A stretch of DNA of 64,000 bases from Verrucomicrobiaceae bacterium (GCA_027486585.1 JAIXOU010000118.1:38847-102846); one strand, 5' to 3'; positions 35,916 through 44,999 are shown, counted from the stretch's first letter. Notes: a model not told the origin generated them from the letters alone. A program made the numbers and translations.

Positions 35916-37835
35916 TCACTCCGTGCCCGTTCGACTGGCTAGGCTAGTGCCGAGGGTTAGTCGGCTTTGCCAAGGATCGAATAGCTGGCGCTCTTCGACA
36001 AAGAGCAAGCTGGGATCAATCTGCTGAATCAGGGGGCTTGAGCGCTCGATTTCGCCGGTGGCAGATATGATGCTCGCTAGCACGGCGGCCTCTCCCTGAT
36101 GCCAGCGGTGACGGGGCAGGGGAACGAGCAGAGATGAGGCGTCGCCATGTTTACCTTGCTGATACAGTGCCAGGGCTTCGAGAAAGCGGAGATAGACCTG
36201 TTCTGGGGCGTGCTGGCGGCGATTGCGGATGATCGCCAGCATGGCGTCCACTTTTTCTCCCGCCAGCAGGCTGATGTAGATAAGGGAATCCTGGATGCTT
36301 TCGTCCTCCATGGCTGGGCTGCCGATCAGCGCCTTCATGAAGGTCGCTAATGGAAGCTGGCTCTGACGAGCGCTTCTCAAGATGGATTGCATGGTGTTTG
36401 GGCGATTTTTAGAAAGGTCGAGCGCACAGGCAAAGGCGCTGGCGGCAAGGTCTGGCATGGCATGATCCAAGGCTGCGCAACCCGTAGCATAGCAGTCGAG
36501 TTCTCGGTTTTCCATCCGTGAGGCAGCGAGTGTTTCTCCCAGAAGGATTTGAACGGTGAAGCTGCGAATCGTTTTGTTTTGCAGCGTGGCCAGTGTCTGG
36601 GCAAGGCTGCGTGAGTGGGGCAAAAGAGGTGCCTGCTCTGAGGCGGTCATGCTGCCGGCTTCACGCCAGAGTCCTTGTTCAAGCAGGGAGTCAAAGCGGC
36701 GGGCAAAAAGCGGTGGTTCTGTGAGGGCCTCGCGCTCGCTGATCAGGCTGGTTACGATAGCGTATTCACCTTGAGATTGGAGGTAGGCAGCGACACGGTG
36801 CTTGTCATCTGCCCCCATGCCGCCGCTCCAGGCGATTTCGTTTTGATAATCACTGCGCAATTGCTGTTGGTCGGCAGTTTCCAATTTGTCAGGATAGGCA
36901 AACCGGACGGCGGCTAAGCGATGTTCAACAGGTGTGCCTGGCAGGTTTCTCAAGATCTGAGCCACCTGCGTGCGGTGCTGAGTGTTAGAGATCGGGGAGG
37001 TGGCAATTTTACCAGCGAGGGCCAGAACGTCCTGGGCGCGGCCTGTGCTCATCCAATGCCGAAGGCTTAGAAGCAGGCAGCTTTCGAGGCGTTCAAGGAT
37101 TTCAGGTTTGGCGCTGGCGACAGAGGCTTTGCGGACAAGCTCCAAAACGATTTCCAGATCGCAAGGTGTCTGCGCAGTCAACTTTTCCAAGGTGCTGGCA
37201 GCGGCGGTAAAGTCACCCGCTTCACGCCAGATAGCTAGCCAGGCGAACTGAGCTAAGGGTAGCTCTTGAGCCTCTTTGGAGATATTTGAAAGGATGGCTT
37301 TAGCACCTGTGAAATCATGCAAGTTGGCCAGCAAAGCTGCGTGGCCGACGCTATCGGCATCGGTGGTCTGCCCCATCGCATTGAGACGATGATAGGCACG
37401 TCGGGCTTCGGCAGGTGAGAAATCCGCTGCAGCTATAGCAAACGTACGCAGGGTTTGGGCATTATTTGGCTCGCGGGCCAGTTGAGCCTGGAGTTTGCTG
37501 AATACGGTGAGGCGCTGGAGATCCCTTTGGTTGTGAGAGCTAGAAAGAGATGCCCTCAGTTCATTGGCTGCCGTGCGGTCTTCGTGGATGATCTTGGCCC
37601 GCGTAAGGATGACCGCGGGAACCACTAACGATAAAACGACCAGGAGGTAACGGATCACAACGAAGCGGTCAAAAGGGTCGCCACTTCTGAAATGCAGGCG
37701 CTTTTGGCGGCTTTTTGTCTTGAGTTTTGGGGTCTGATTTTCTAACCACCAGCGGTTTCTACCCGTGAGTTCAGCGCGCAGCGTGGAGGTGCAGCGACTG
37801 CGTTTAGGTCGAGCTGAAAGCGATAGGTTAGACAT
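35916..37835 (-). CDS. Membrane-anchored helical-repeat (TPR-like) protein
   Basis: The first 55 residues are basic, then a membrane segment (about residues 62-80, RYLLVVLSLVVPAVILT) is followed by roughly 550 residues of paired helices of TPR type, such as QLAREPNNAQTLRTFAIAAAD and AEARRAYHRLN. No catalytic motif is seen. The basic N-terminus before the anchor predicts that the repeats face outward. Its start overlaps by eight bases the end of the upstream PEP-CTERM gene, so the two are probably translated from one message. A scaffold for surface-protein or polysaccharide export is a guess from context. Confidence 0.7.
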   Translation of the reverse strand: MSNLSLSARPKRSRCTSTLRAELTGRNRWWLENQTPKLKTKSRQKRLHFRSGDPFDRFVVIRYLLVVLSLVVPAVILTRAKIIHEDRTAANELRASLSSSHNQRDLQRLTVFSKLQAQLAREPNNAQTLRTFAIAAADFSPAEARRAYHRLNAMGQTTDADSVGHAALLANLHDFTGAKAILSNISKEAQELPLAQFAWLAIWREAGDFTAAASTLEKLTAQTPCDLEIVLELVRKASVASAKPEILERLESCLLLSLRHWMSTGRAQDVLALAGKIATSPISNTQHRTQVAQILRNLPGTPVEHRLAAVRFAYPDKLETADQQQLRSDYQNEIAWSGGMGADDKHRVAAYLQSQGEYAIVTSLISEREALTEPPLFARRFDSLLEQGLWREAGSMTASEQAPLLPHSRSLAQTLATLQNKTIRSFTVQILLGETLAASRMENRELDCYATGCAALDHAMPDLAASAFACALDLSKNRPNTMQSILRSARQSQLPLATFMKALIGSPAMEDESIQDSLIYISLLAGEKVDAMLAIIRNRRQHAPEQVYLRFLEALALYQQGKHGDASSLLVPLPRHRWHQGEAAVLASIISATGEIERSSPLIQQIDPSLLFVEERQLFDPWQSRLTLGTSLASRTGTE

Positions 37836-38670
37836 GCTGACCTCCTATTCTTCTGCGCTGGCAGGTTATAACCAAGATGCCTGTAAGAATCAGCAGCCCG
37901 CGGCTAGGCTCCGGCACTGCACTGAGGCTGCCGCCCCGCAGCCCGTTAATCCAAGTGCTGTTGCCACCACCATTGGCAACACCCCTAGTTCCCCCGACAG
38001 TTAACTGCAGTGATTCGGTGCTGTTTCCGACATTTGAGACGGATCTACCCGAGGTAATGGTTGAGTTGAGAATGTTTTCCGTCCCAAAAGCTGTAGAGAC
38101 CGTAGTCGCGACTAGGCCTGGGGCACTGTCATGACCGATGGCATGAATGAGGCCGCTAGTGTCACTGTTTCTACTCGGTGGATTACTGCTAGAAATCCAG
38201 ACGACATCGCCATTGTTACCGATGGTGATATTGCCGTTGATCAATCTTTCAGAGTGATCCACAGCACCCTGGCCTGCGGTAAGTTCAATACTCCAACTTC
38301 CTGTTCCGGGGGAATAGCCTAGTTGCTGACTGCCTAGATCGGCACCTTTGACCACAAGAATAGTCCCAGGTAAAAACTGCTGAATTCCTGCATTTGAAAG
38401 GGCTAGATCGAGTGTGGCCTGATCAAATTTAAAGACGCCCTGAAGCAGGGAGGTCGCATCATTGGTATCACCGAAAGTCAGTGCAGCTAGGCTTGCCGAC
38501 GAGGTTTTTTCCACGATGACGAATTCGATATATTCATCCCGTGCCATCTTGGTGCCTGTGCCCACGGCTGCACTGCCATTGTAATATTCATTGACCATGA
38601 TGCTTGAGGCCCCCAGCTGACTGGTCAGCAGGAGGATGCAGCAAAAAGCGATGAAATGGGGGGGATTCAC
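37828..38670 (-). CDS. PEP-CTERM sorted secreted protein
   Basis: A signal peptide (ending near SQLGASS) begins a 280-residue protein. The N-terminal mature part, SSIMVNEYYNGSA and ARDEYIEFVIV, looks like a lamin-tail-type opening, and the middle is Ser/Gly/Asn rich. The C-terminus is VPEPSRGLLILTGILVI followed by a basic end, the PEP-CTERM signal for exosortase processing. The gene is preceded by another PEP-CTERM gene on the same strand and followed, with overlap, by the helical-repeat gene. Confidence 0.82.
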   Translation of the reverse strand: MNPPHFIAFCCILLLTSQLGASSIMVNEYYNGSAAVGTGTKMARDEYIEFVIVEKTSSASLAALTFGDTNDATSLLQGVFKFDQATLDLALSNAGIQQFLPGTILVVKGADLGSQQLGYSPGTGSWSIELTAGQGAVDHSERLINGNITIGNNGDVVWISSSNPPSRNSDTSGLIHAIGHDSAPGLVATTVSTAFGTENILNSTITSGRSVSNVGNSTESLQLTVGGTRGVANGGGNSTWINGLRGGSLSAVPEPSRGLLILTGILVITCQRRRIGGQHV

Positions 38671-38740
38671 AAGCTCCCCAAAGTATCGGCAACCCTGAAG
38701 AGTCGCAACAAAATATTACAATTATTACAATTTCAATAAA

Positions 38741-39595
38741 TTAAACCAAGGGTCGTTTTCTTCTAAAGAGTAAGCTACCAATGCCTAACAGTGACAAAAT
38801 GGCTCGATTTGGCTCCGGCGCAGCAAACAGTGCGCCGCTGGTTGGTTGAATGGCTCCCCAGTTTTCGCTGTTGGCGATGACATTAAGCCACTGGCTGGAG
38901 GTTCCTCCATTATTGACGAGGTTTTGGACATCTGAATCGTTGATATTGAGGCCCCAAGCTGAATGGTTGCCATCTGAGTCACCGTGAAAATCTGGGTTTG
39001 TATGCGCAAAGGCATTTTTGGCTAACAAGGAAAGACCAGGAGGAATATTGCCCGTCAACGAGTCTTCGGCATCTGAAAATAAAAGGTTGCTAGCGCTGCC
39101 AAAATGCAGGGCGTAGATGAAATTTGACGGTGTCATCAAGGGATCCTCGACAGAGGCTTGAAAGGCGTAAATCTGATCTGATTCGTTTTCCAAAGCTAGA
39201 TCGCTGAAGTTGGCTGAGAAGCTCCCTGTGCTGGGTATCAAGCCCATGTTCGTCCACTGCCAAGCTGTTCCGTTGCTCGTAGAGCTTAGGATGGTTCCTC
39301 GGCTGATGGTTTGAGATACGGTCAGTTTGATTAATGACTCATTTCCAGCGGGTTGATTGATATCAGCCCCATTGAATTTACTCTCTGTCGAATTCCAGCC
39401 ATTATTTGTGAAATAGATGACCTCGCCAGCCTGGATATCTTCAAGAGCCAAGGTGGAAAACGAATCTGCAAAATCATCATATCCAATGATCGCTAGGCCA
39501 GTTGCTGTGACAGCCGCTTCCGCCTGATTTTTTAAACTTAAGCACAAAAGCACTATGCAGAAGACGATTCGAAGGCGGTTTATTAAAGATTTCAT
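38741..39595 (-). CDS. PEP-CTERM sorted secreted protein
   Basis: The 284-residue product starts with a signal peptide (MKSLINRLRIVFCIVLLCLSL onward to AEAA). The mature part begins GLAIIGYDDFADSFSTLALEDIQAGEVIYFTNNGW, which resembles a family of secreted proteins often found with PEP-CTERM tails. It ends APEPNRAILSLLGIGSLLFRRKR, a PEP-CTERM signal. The second PEP-CTERM gene starts 70 bases downstream. Function is unknown; surface exposure is inferred from the sorting tail. Confidence 0.82.
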   Translation of the reverse strand: MKSLINRLRIVFCIVLLCLSLKNQAEAAVTATGLAIIGYDDFADSFSTLALEDIQAGEVIYFTNNGWNSTESKFNGADINQPAGNESLIKLTVSQTISRGTILSSTSNGTAWQWTNMGLIPSTGSFSANFSDLALENESDQIYAFQASVEDPLMTPSNFIYALHFGSASNLLFSDAEDSLTGNIPPGLSLLAKNAFAHTNPDFHGDSDGNHSAWGLNINDSDVQNLVNNGGTSSQWLNVIANSENWGAIQPTSGALFAAPEPNRAILSLLGIGSLLFRRKRPLV

Positions 39596-39787
39596 GATAA
39601 ATTCAAAATGCTGATCTTTAATATAATAAAATAATCAATAATGATTGTCAACTTTGAGATTGGACGAATCCACTGTCGTATTTTGCAACGACATTGTCAG
39701 ATGGATTGACTGGCGGATTGTTCGTCTGAATCCAAGGGTTGATTTTCTTCGTATCACTGGCATCTACAGGCGCTTTTTCCATTTACC

Positions 39788-40621
39788 GTGACTCATCCAG
39801 CTTTTAAACCATCCGTCGGTTCGACCCTTTTCTTTGCTATTCATGCGGCGGCTGTCGCTGCCTTCTTCGTCAAACCTGATTTGACCTGTATTCTGCTTTG
39901 TGCGGGGTTGTTCGTGGTCCGTAAATTTGGCATTACGGGAGGCTACCATCGTTATTTTTCACATCGTTCTTTTAAGACTTCCCGCTGGTTCCAGTTCGTT
40001 CTGGCTTTTCTGGGTGGCATGTCGGCTCAAAAAGGGGCTCTTTGGTGGGCCGCACATCATCGCCATCATCATCAGCATTCCGATCAGGAGGATGATGTTC
40101 ATTCGGTAAAACAGCAGGGTTTTTATTGGGCGCACATCGGCTGGATTCTCTCTCCAGACTATTATGCTTATGATGAGAAGAAGGTGAAGGATCTGACCAA
40201 GTTCCCTGAGTTGGTCTTCATTGACCGTTACCACTTTATTCCACCAGCAGTGACGGGTCTGGCCTGTTATTTGATCGCGGGTCTGCCAGGGTTTCTCTGG
40301 GGATTCTGCCTGAGCACGGTGATTCTGTATCACACGACTTTTGCCATCAATAGTTTCTGTCATCTTCTAGGTAGCACTCGCTATGAAACAGGTGAATCCA
40401 GCAAAAACAGTTTCATTTTAGCCATCCTGACTCTCGGAGAGGGCTGGCACAACAATCATCACTACTATCCGCACTGCGCCCGCCAAGGCTTCTTCTGGTG
40501 GGAAATCGACCCAACTTATTATGTCCTGCGCTTACTGAAGCTCGTGGGCATCGTCCATGAGATCCGCGAGCCTAGCCAAAAGGTCATTGATGGTAAGGAA
40601 GCTACGGCGGCGCTGGGGTGA
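39788..40621 (+). CDS. Delta-9-type acyl-CoA/fatty-acid desaturase
   Basis: Desaturases of this class insert a cis double bond using a di-iron centre held by three His boxes. These are GGYHRYFSHRSF, HHRHHHQHSD and EGWHNNHHYYPH, with several membrane helices between them. The protein has 277 residues. The GTG start at 39788 gives the usual short N-terminus; no better ATG precedes the first helix. It probably adjusts membrane lipid saturation. It is divergent from the PEP-CTERM gene at 39595 across 190 AT-rich bases. Confidence 0.93.
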   Translation: MTHPAFKPSVGSTLFFAIHAAAVAAFFVKPDLTCILLCAGLFVVRKFGITGGYHRYFSHRSFKTSRWFQFVLAFLGGMSAQKGALWWAAHHRHHHQHSDQEDDVHSVKQQGFYWAHIGWILSPDYYAYDEKKVKDLTKFPELVFIDRYHFIPPAVTGLACYLIAGLPGFLWGFCLSTVILYHTTFAINSFCHLLGSTRYETGESSKNSFILAILTLGEGWHNNHHYYPHCARQGFFWWEIDPTYYVLRLLKLVGIVHEIREPSQKVIDGKEATAALG

Positions 40622-40628
40622 CGGTTCG

Positions 40629-40690
40629 GATTGGTTGACGATTGCTGAAGGGTGCTGCGCACCGTTGACGGTTGTTTACCGTTGTTGTTC
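40629..40690. repeat. Short GTTGACG/ACCGTTG repeats with a small palindrome
   Basis: In the 120-base gap after the desaturase gene, GTTGACG occurs twice (40634-40640, 40664-40670) and ACCGTTG twice (40661-40667, 40678-40684). A 5-bp hairpin, GGTGC-TGC-GCACC, lies at 40651-40663. This is probably a transcription end or a decayed repeat. Confidence 0.3.
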
Positions 40691-40740
40691 TGAATCCCAA
40701 CAAGCGTAAAGCATCGTCAAATTCTTGATCTGCTCGGACA

Positions 40741-41694
40741 CTAACTCACCACGTTTACTGGTTTTCCGGCCAGAAAGGCAGTCAGATTAGCCGCAGTCAG
40801 GTCGATGAGGCGCAGACGTGCCTCATGACTGGCCCAGCCGATGTGGGGTGTGATGAGGCAGTTTTTGGCGCCGATGAGTGGATTGCCATCCTTTGGCGGC
40901 TCCATGCTGAGCACATCCAATCCAGCTCCGGCGATGCGGCCTTCATTCAGAGCGCGAGCGAGGGCTGATTCGTCGATGAGCGGGCCGCGACCTGTGTTGA
41001 TGAGAAAGGCACTGGGTTTCATCAGTGCGAGAGTTCGATCACAGACGAGATGCTTGGTAGCGTCTGTCAACGGGCAGTGCAGCGAGATGGCGTCACTTTG
41101 AGCAAAGATTTCCTCAATACTGGCGGCAGTCACGCCCTCTGGGGGTGCGGACTTCCATTCGCGCTTGCTGGCCAGCACGTTCATGCCAAAGGCAATGGCA
41201 ATGCGGGCCACAGCACTGCCGATGTCTCCGTAGCCGATGATGCCAAGAGTCCTACCACTGAGCTCGATGATGGGGTGGTCCCAGTAACAAAAATCAGGGC
41301 AGCTTTCCCAGCGACCCGAACTCACCGTTTGAGCATGATGCCCGACATGATTGGTTAGCTCTAGCAGCAGGGCAAAAACAAGCTGCGCTACGGCTGGCGA
41401 GCTGTAACCGGGGACATTGGTGACGGTGATGCCCTGCTCTTTTGCGGCAGCCACATCGACAATGTTAAAACCAGTGGCGGTAACTCCGATGTATTTGAGC
41501 TTTGGTAGCGCAGAGATGATCTCTCGATTCATCACCGCTTTATTGGTGATGACGATCTCCGCATCGGCACAGCGGGCCACGGTTTCAGCCAGCGGCGTGC
41601 GCGGGTAGATCTCACAGGCAGCAATGGCTTCTAATGGTGCCCAGGAGACGTCTCCTGGATTAGCGGTATGGGCGTCGAGTAGAACGATTTTCAT
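40741..41694 (-). CDS. D-isomer-specific 2-hydroxyacid dehydrogenase
   Basis: NAD(P)-dependent dehydrogenases of this family act on glycerate/hydroxypyruvate or related D-2-hydroxyacids. The Rossmann fold motif is LGIIGYGDIGSAVARIA; catalytic residues are Arg in LINTGRGPLIDE, Glu in GLDVLSMEPP and His in ITPHIGWAS. The length is 317 residues from the ATG at 41694; the longer frame (41709) overlaps the previous gene. Glycerate dehydrogenase is the most likely activity. It lies just downstream of the LURP-one-like gene on the same strand. Confidence 0.93.
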   Translation of the reverse strand: MKIVLLDAHTANPGDVSWAPLEAIAACEIYPRTPLAETVARCADAEIVITNKAVMNREIISALPKLKYIGVTATGFNIVDVAAAKEQGITVTNVPGYSSPAVAQLVFALLLELTNHVGHHAQTVSSGRWESCPDFCYWDHPIIELSGRTLGIIGYGDIGSAVARIAIAFGMNVLASKREWKSAPPEGVTAASIEEIFAQSDAISLHCPLTDATKHLVCDRTLALMKPSAFLINTGRGPLIDESALARALNEGRIAGAGLDVLSMEPPKDGNPLIGAKNCLITPHIGWASHEARLRLIDLTAANLTAFLAGKPVNVVS

Positions 41695-41701
41695 CGGATG
41701 A

Positions 41702-42292
41702 TTAACCACGGCTCCTCTCTAGCAGATTCATCATGAGATAGGCTAGGATGACGGCGGTTTCTTCGCCCTGAGACACGGGCGTGATTTGGTCCAACTGGAA
41801 TTTGCCTTCGAAAAAGGCTGATTGCTTGGTGAGACGCATGATGGGGGTGCCATCAGCGCGGGAGGTGAGGAACCGCGGATGAAAGAAATAGCCTGTCAAC
41901 ATGCCGACGATTGGGATTTCACTGAGAAATGTATCAAAGAGCTTGGCCATCGGGTTCTCTTCGCGGATTGAAAAAGCGGGGGTCGTAGAGCCAGGGCTGA
42001 AGATGTCATAGTGCGCACTCCAGAGGCTACGCATTCCTCGGCGACCGACGGCACCTAGCTCATTGCCTGCGGCATCACGAAAAGTGTAACGTGCTGACCA
42101 GTCGATGATTCGGTCGGCACTGATCGTGCTGATTAAATGTTGCTGAGTATCGTCAGAAAAGACCTCGACCTTTTCTTTCAGGCGAAAGAGCTTCTGCTTC
42201 ACATAACAGACCGATTGGCCATTAGCATCCTGGATGTAAATCTGGGGGGAAAGCGCGAGGAGTTTAAAACGAAATGAGAGTGGAAAATTCAT
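41702..42292 (-). CDS. LURP-one-related (tubby-like beta-barrel) protein
   Basis: The 196-residue protein from ATG 42292 begins with a beta-rich fold: YIQDANGQSVCYVKQKLFRLKEKVEVFSD and DRIIDWSARYTFRDAAGNELG. This pattern is that of the LURP-one-related/DUF567 family, whose fold is like tubby and phospholipid scramblase. The function in bacteria is unknown. The longer frame to 42331 adds a Cys-rich leader that does not belong. Only eight bases separate its stop from the dehydrogenase start. Confidence 0.7.
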   Translation of the reverse strand: MNFPLSFRFKLLALSPQIYIQDANGQSVCYVKQKLFRLKEKVEVFSDDTQQHLISTISADRIIDWSARYTFRDAAGNELGAVGRRGMRSLWSAHYDIFSPGSTTPAFSIREENPMAKLFDTFLSEIPIVGMLTGYFFHPRFLTSRADGTPIMRLTKQSAFFEGKFQLDQITPVSQGEETAVILAYLMMNLLERSRG

Positions 42293-42377
42293 GACGCAGC
42301 AATGAAGAACATTTTCTGAAGGATGACACACAAATTTTTAGCCAGATGGCGTTAAGCCATTGTCTAACGCTTTCACC

Positions 42378-42947
42378 ATGTCTGCCGCCTTCAATTGGAA
42401 ACAGTGCTTTGACCAGATCTCTCCGAAGCTGGTTCTCTATGCCCGCCAGCTCACTCCGAGCGCGGCGGATGCGGACGACGTTGTTCAGATGGCCTTTGTG
42501 CGCTGGTGGAGACGTTTCCCAGACGGGGACACTGAAAATGTGCCGCTGCTTTATGCCGCCGTCCGCACCATCGCTCTAGATCTTCGGCGTAGTGACACCC
42601 GTCGCACCAAGCGTGAACTGGTTTCGGAAATCACCCTGAAATCTGAAGATGCGCCCATTTTTGACCCATCACCAGAGACCAAAGAGACGGCCGCCATTGT
42701 GACGGAAGCTTTATCCAAGCTGCCTGAAGAACAGCGGGAAGTCGTCACGCTGAAGCTCTGGGGCGGCCTTACCTTTCAAGAGATCGCCACTGCCATGGGT
42801 ATCTCCATCAACACCGTCTCTGGGCGCTACCGTTATGCTCTGAATGCGCTGCAAAAGCAACTGGCTCCGCTGAAGAATGAACTCATCCAAGAGACTCACC
42901 ACACGCCCATCAATCTGTTGAACTTTAACACAGCCCAGGAGGCCTAG
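42378..42947 (+). CDS. ECF-type RNA polymerase sigma-70 family factor
   Basis: Region 2 is near residues 20-80 (YARQLTPSAADADDVVQMAFVRWWRR) and region 4 near 125-180 (LPEEQREVVTLKLWGGLTFQEIATAMGISINTVSGRYRYAL), the recognition helix included. There is no region 1 or 3, as expected of an extracytoplasmic-function sigma factor. It starts at ATG 42378; the TTG at 42360 is an alternative. Two bases separate it from the next gene, a small single-span membrane protein, so that protein is the likely anti-sigma factor. The targets probably include this operon. Confidence 0.9.
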   Translation: MSAAFNWKQCFDQISPKLVLYARQLTPSAADADDVVQMAFVRWWRRFPDGDTENVPLLYAAVRTIALDLRRSDTRRTKRELVSEITLKSEDAPIFDPSPETKETAAIVTEALSKLPEEQREVVTLKLWGGLTFQEIATAMGISINTVSGRYRYALNALQKQLAPLKNELIQETHHTPINLLNFNTAQEA

Positions 42948-42949
42948 CC

Positions 42950-43411
42950 ATGAACGACCACGACATCGAATCTTTACTGCAATCCCTCTCTCCAGCCAAG
43001 CCTAGCGCCGCACTGACGAAAAGCGTGGATCGCGAGCTTGAACAAGATTTAAGCTGGGCACGCACGCCGAAGCGGGCTCCGAATTTGAGCTGGTTTGCGC
43101 CAGTCATGTGGACATCACTGGGAGCTGCCGCCGCAGTGCTAGTGATGAGCGCCGTTCCCGCCAATTCTGTGCTGACTGGCAGCTCATCATTATCACAGGC
43201 CCCTTCGGTGATGCCCATGAGTACGATCAGGGAGGTCATGGCGGCGCAGGACGAGGGCATTCAATACAATGATGTTTCCCGTCTTCCAGAGCAGCACGTG
43301 CGGCTTGTCTCCATGGAGCGCCACGCCTGGATTGATCCGCGAGATGGCGCCCAAATCACCGTCGAAATGCCACGTGAGGACAGCGTGGTGCTACCCGTTT
43401 CCTTTCAATAA
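42950..43411 (+). CDS. Single-span membrane protein, candidate anti-sigma factor
   Basis: The 153-residue product has a helical, charged cytoplasmic N-terminus (residues 1-45), a membrane segment (WTSLGAAAAVLVMSAVPA, about 55-75) and a small exported C-terminal part. No zinc-binding HxxxCxxC motif of classic ZAS anti-sigma factors is present. Assignment rests on its position, two bases after an ECF sigma gene, and on the topology. The frame just upstream of the PDZ gene supports a three-gene operon. Confidence 0.55.
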   Translation: MNDHDIESLLQSLSPAKPSAALTKSVDRELEQDLSWARTPKRAPNLSWFAPVMWTSLGAAAAVLVMSAVPANSVLTGSSSLSQAPSVMPMSTIREVMAAQDEGIQYNDVSRLPEQHVRLVSMERHAWIDPRDGAQITVEMPREDSVVLPVSFQ

Positions 43412-43428
43412 TCCTCAACGTTTCCACC

Positions 43429-44517
43429 ATGAAAATTCAAACCACCACACTCCTACTTTTGAGCGGATTGCTAGCCCTGCTCAATCTACCGGCCACGGCC
43501 CAAGAGAAACCCATGCCACCCGACTCGCCTGAACAAGTCAAGCGTCCAGAGGCAATCGACTCCCCTGACCGTCCACGAAATCCGCGTCCGCCAGAGGAAA
43601 TGCCCACGGCCTATCTCGGGGTCTTAACCACGCAAGTCAGTCGCGAATTGCGCGCCCAGTTTGGTTTGATGGAAGGATTTGGCCTGCTCGTCCAAGAGGT
43701 CATGCCTGACTCTCCTGCCAAAGAAGCAGGGCTAAAGGAGCATGATGTTCTCGTGTCTTTTGAGGATCAAAAGCTGGTCAATATGGAACAGCTGCAAACA
43801 CTTGTGCGCTCCAAAAAGAAGGATGACTCCGTGCCTTTGAGCATCATCTCCGGCGGCCAGACAAAGCAGATTACCATCAAGATTGGCGAGCGAATGATGG
43901 CCGTGAATCAAGAGCGTCCGCATGGCTTCATGCCCAGCTTCCCTGGCATGCGAGGCGGGGAATGGGGAAACACGGATCAATGGCGTGATTCTTCTGAAGA
44001 GTTCCAGCGCCGCACCCTCGACTATCAGGAGCGCATCCAAGACTGGAATCGGAATGGGAGAGTTGGAACCATGCCACAGCCGCCAATGTTCGAAGCACCC
44101 GGCCGACAAGATGGGGAACGCCATGACAGTGATCGCGGTCCGCGTGACGGCAGTCCCTCCCGCTCAGGTCCACCGGATCAAGGTCCGAGAGGCGGTGAAC
44201 ACCGTTTTGAATATCGTGAATCTCATGAGAGTGCCAATGTCACGCGCAGTGATGACACCGGCATTTACAGCTTACGCCGGAATGATGGGAAACAGGTCTT
44301 CACGGTGAAGCCTAAAGAGGGTGAGGAAAAAAGCTGGCCTGTAAATAACGATCAAGAGCGTGCCGCCGTGCCTGAACCCTTTGCAAGTAAACTGCGTGAG
44401 ATGGATCAGATCCGCACCCACATGCGCGACGAACAGGGCCCTGCTCGTGAAGGTGATCGCCGTCCAGACGCTTCACGTGAGGGACCACCACCCGCGAAGC
44501 GCCCCGAGGGACTTTAA
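43429..44517 (+). CDS. Secreted PDZ-domain protein
   Basis: A signal peptide (to ATAQ) precedes a Pro-rich linker and one PDZ domain (about residues 60-150): TAYLGVLTTQVSRELR, GLLVQEVMPDSPAKEAGLKEHDVLVSFEDQKL. There is no protease domain, unlike DegP/HtrA. After a Pro/Arg/Gly-rich linker a C-terminal segment (about 265-335, GIYSLRRNDGKQVFTVK onward) looks like a second small fold seen in PVC-group PDZ proteins. It is the third gene of the sigma factor operon and could sense or present envelope damage; the function is inferred from context. Confidence 0.82.
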   Translation: MKIQTTTLLLLSGLLALLNLPATAQEKPMPPDSPEQVKRPEAIDSPDRPRNPRPPEEMPTAYLGVLTTQVSRELRAQFGLMEGFGLLVQEVMPDSPAKEAGLKEHDVLVSFEDQKLVNMEQLQTLVRSKKKDDSVPLSIISGGQTKQITIKIGERMMAVNQERPHGFMPSFPGMRGGEWGNTDQWRDSSEEFQRRTLDYQERIQDWNRNGRVGTMPQPPMFEAPGRQDGERHDSDRGPRDGSPSRSGPPDQGPRGGEHRFEYRESHESANVTRSDDTGIYSLRRNDGKQVFTVKPKEGEEKSWPVNNDQERAAVPEPFASKLREMDQIRTHMRDEQGPAREGDRRPDASREGPPPAKRPEGL

Positions 44518-44540
44518 TTGATTCTCTGTTCCGACCAACC

Positions 44541-44571
44541 AGAGGCATGAGATGACAAATCCCATGCCTCT
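44541..44571 (+). terminator. Hairpin after the PDZ gene
   Basis: AGAGGCATG (44541-44549) pairs with CATGCCTCT (44563-44571) and is followed by TTGCTT, 24 bases after the PDZ stop. It probably terminates the sigma-factor operon, and it overlaps the over-extended 5' end of the next frame, which supports a later start for that gene. Confidence 0.6.
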
Positions 44572-44611
44572 TTGCTTGTCATCACGAGCAGCCTGCTTCA
44601 AGGAGACCTGC

Positions 44612-44998
44612 ATGAGTTTTAATGACCCTGGCTTCCTCTTTTCTAATCGCCCCACGGATCGCGAGCGAGAGGCTGAGCGCCAAGCTTGGGAAGCAGAGCG
44701 CGAGTTTGTGCGCCGCTGCTACAAGCGGGCGACCTTGCTGGTTGTGCTTACCATGGTCTTTGTTGCAGCGCCCACGGGTTTAGAAAAATGGCACTGGCAC
44801 GCCGTCATCGCAGTGGCCTGTATCATCAGCTTATTGGGCATTCTTATCCTTTGGAAACGGGCTTTCACCAATGGTTTCATCTGTTTCGTTTTCGCCTGGG
44901 GCATTCTGCCTGGTTGGATTTACATGGCTCCGACCGTATTGAAAATTGCTAAAGAGCAGTATCTCGTCATCGCCAAAGAATGGCAGCGAGTGCTGTAG
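44612..44998 (+). CDS. Small two- or three-span membrane protein
   Basis: This 128-residue protein has a charged, Glu/Arg-rich N-terminus (residues 10-35) followed by three hydrophobic stretches: LLVVLTMVFVAAP, HAVIAVACIISLLGILIL, and FICFVFAWGILPGWIYM. I do not recognise a family. AAGGAG lies at the right distance before ATG 44612; the longer frame from 44552 lies within the terminator hairpin. It is convergent with the next gene, two bases apart. Confidence 0.65.
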   Translation: MSFNDPGFLFSNRPTDREREAERQAWEAEREFVRRCYKRATLLVVLTMVFVAAPTGLEKWHWHAVIAVACIISLLGILILWKRAFTNGFICFVFAWGILPGWIYMAPTVLKIAKEQYLVIAKEWQRVL

Positions 44999-44999
44999 T

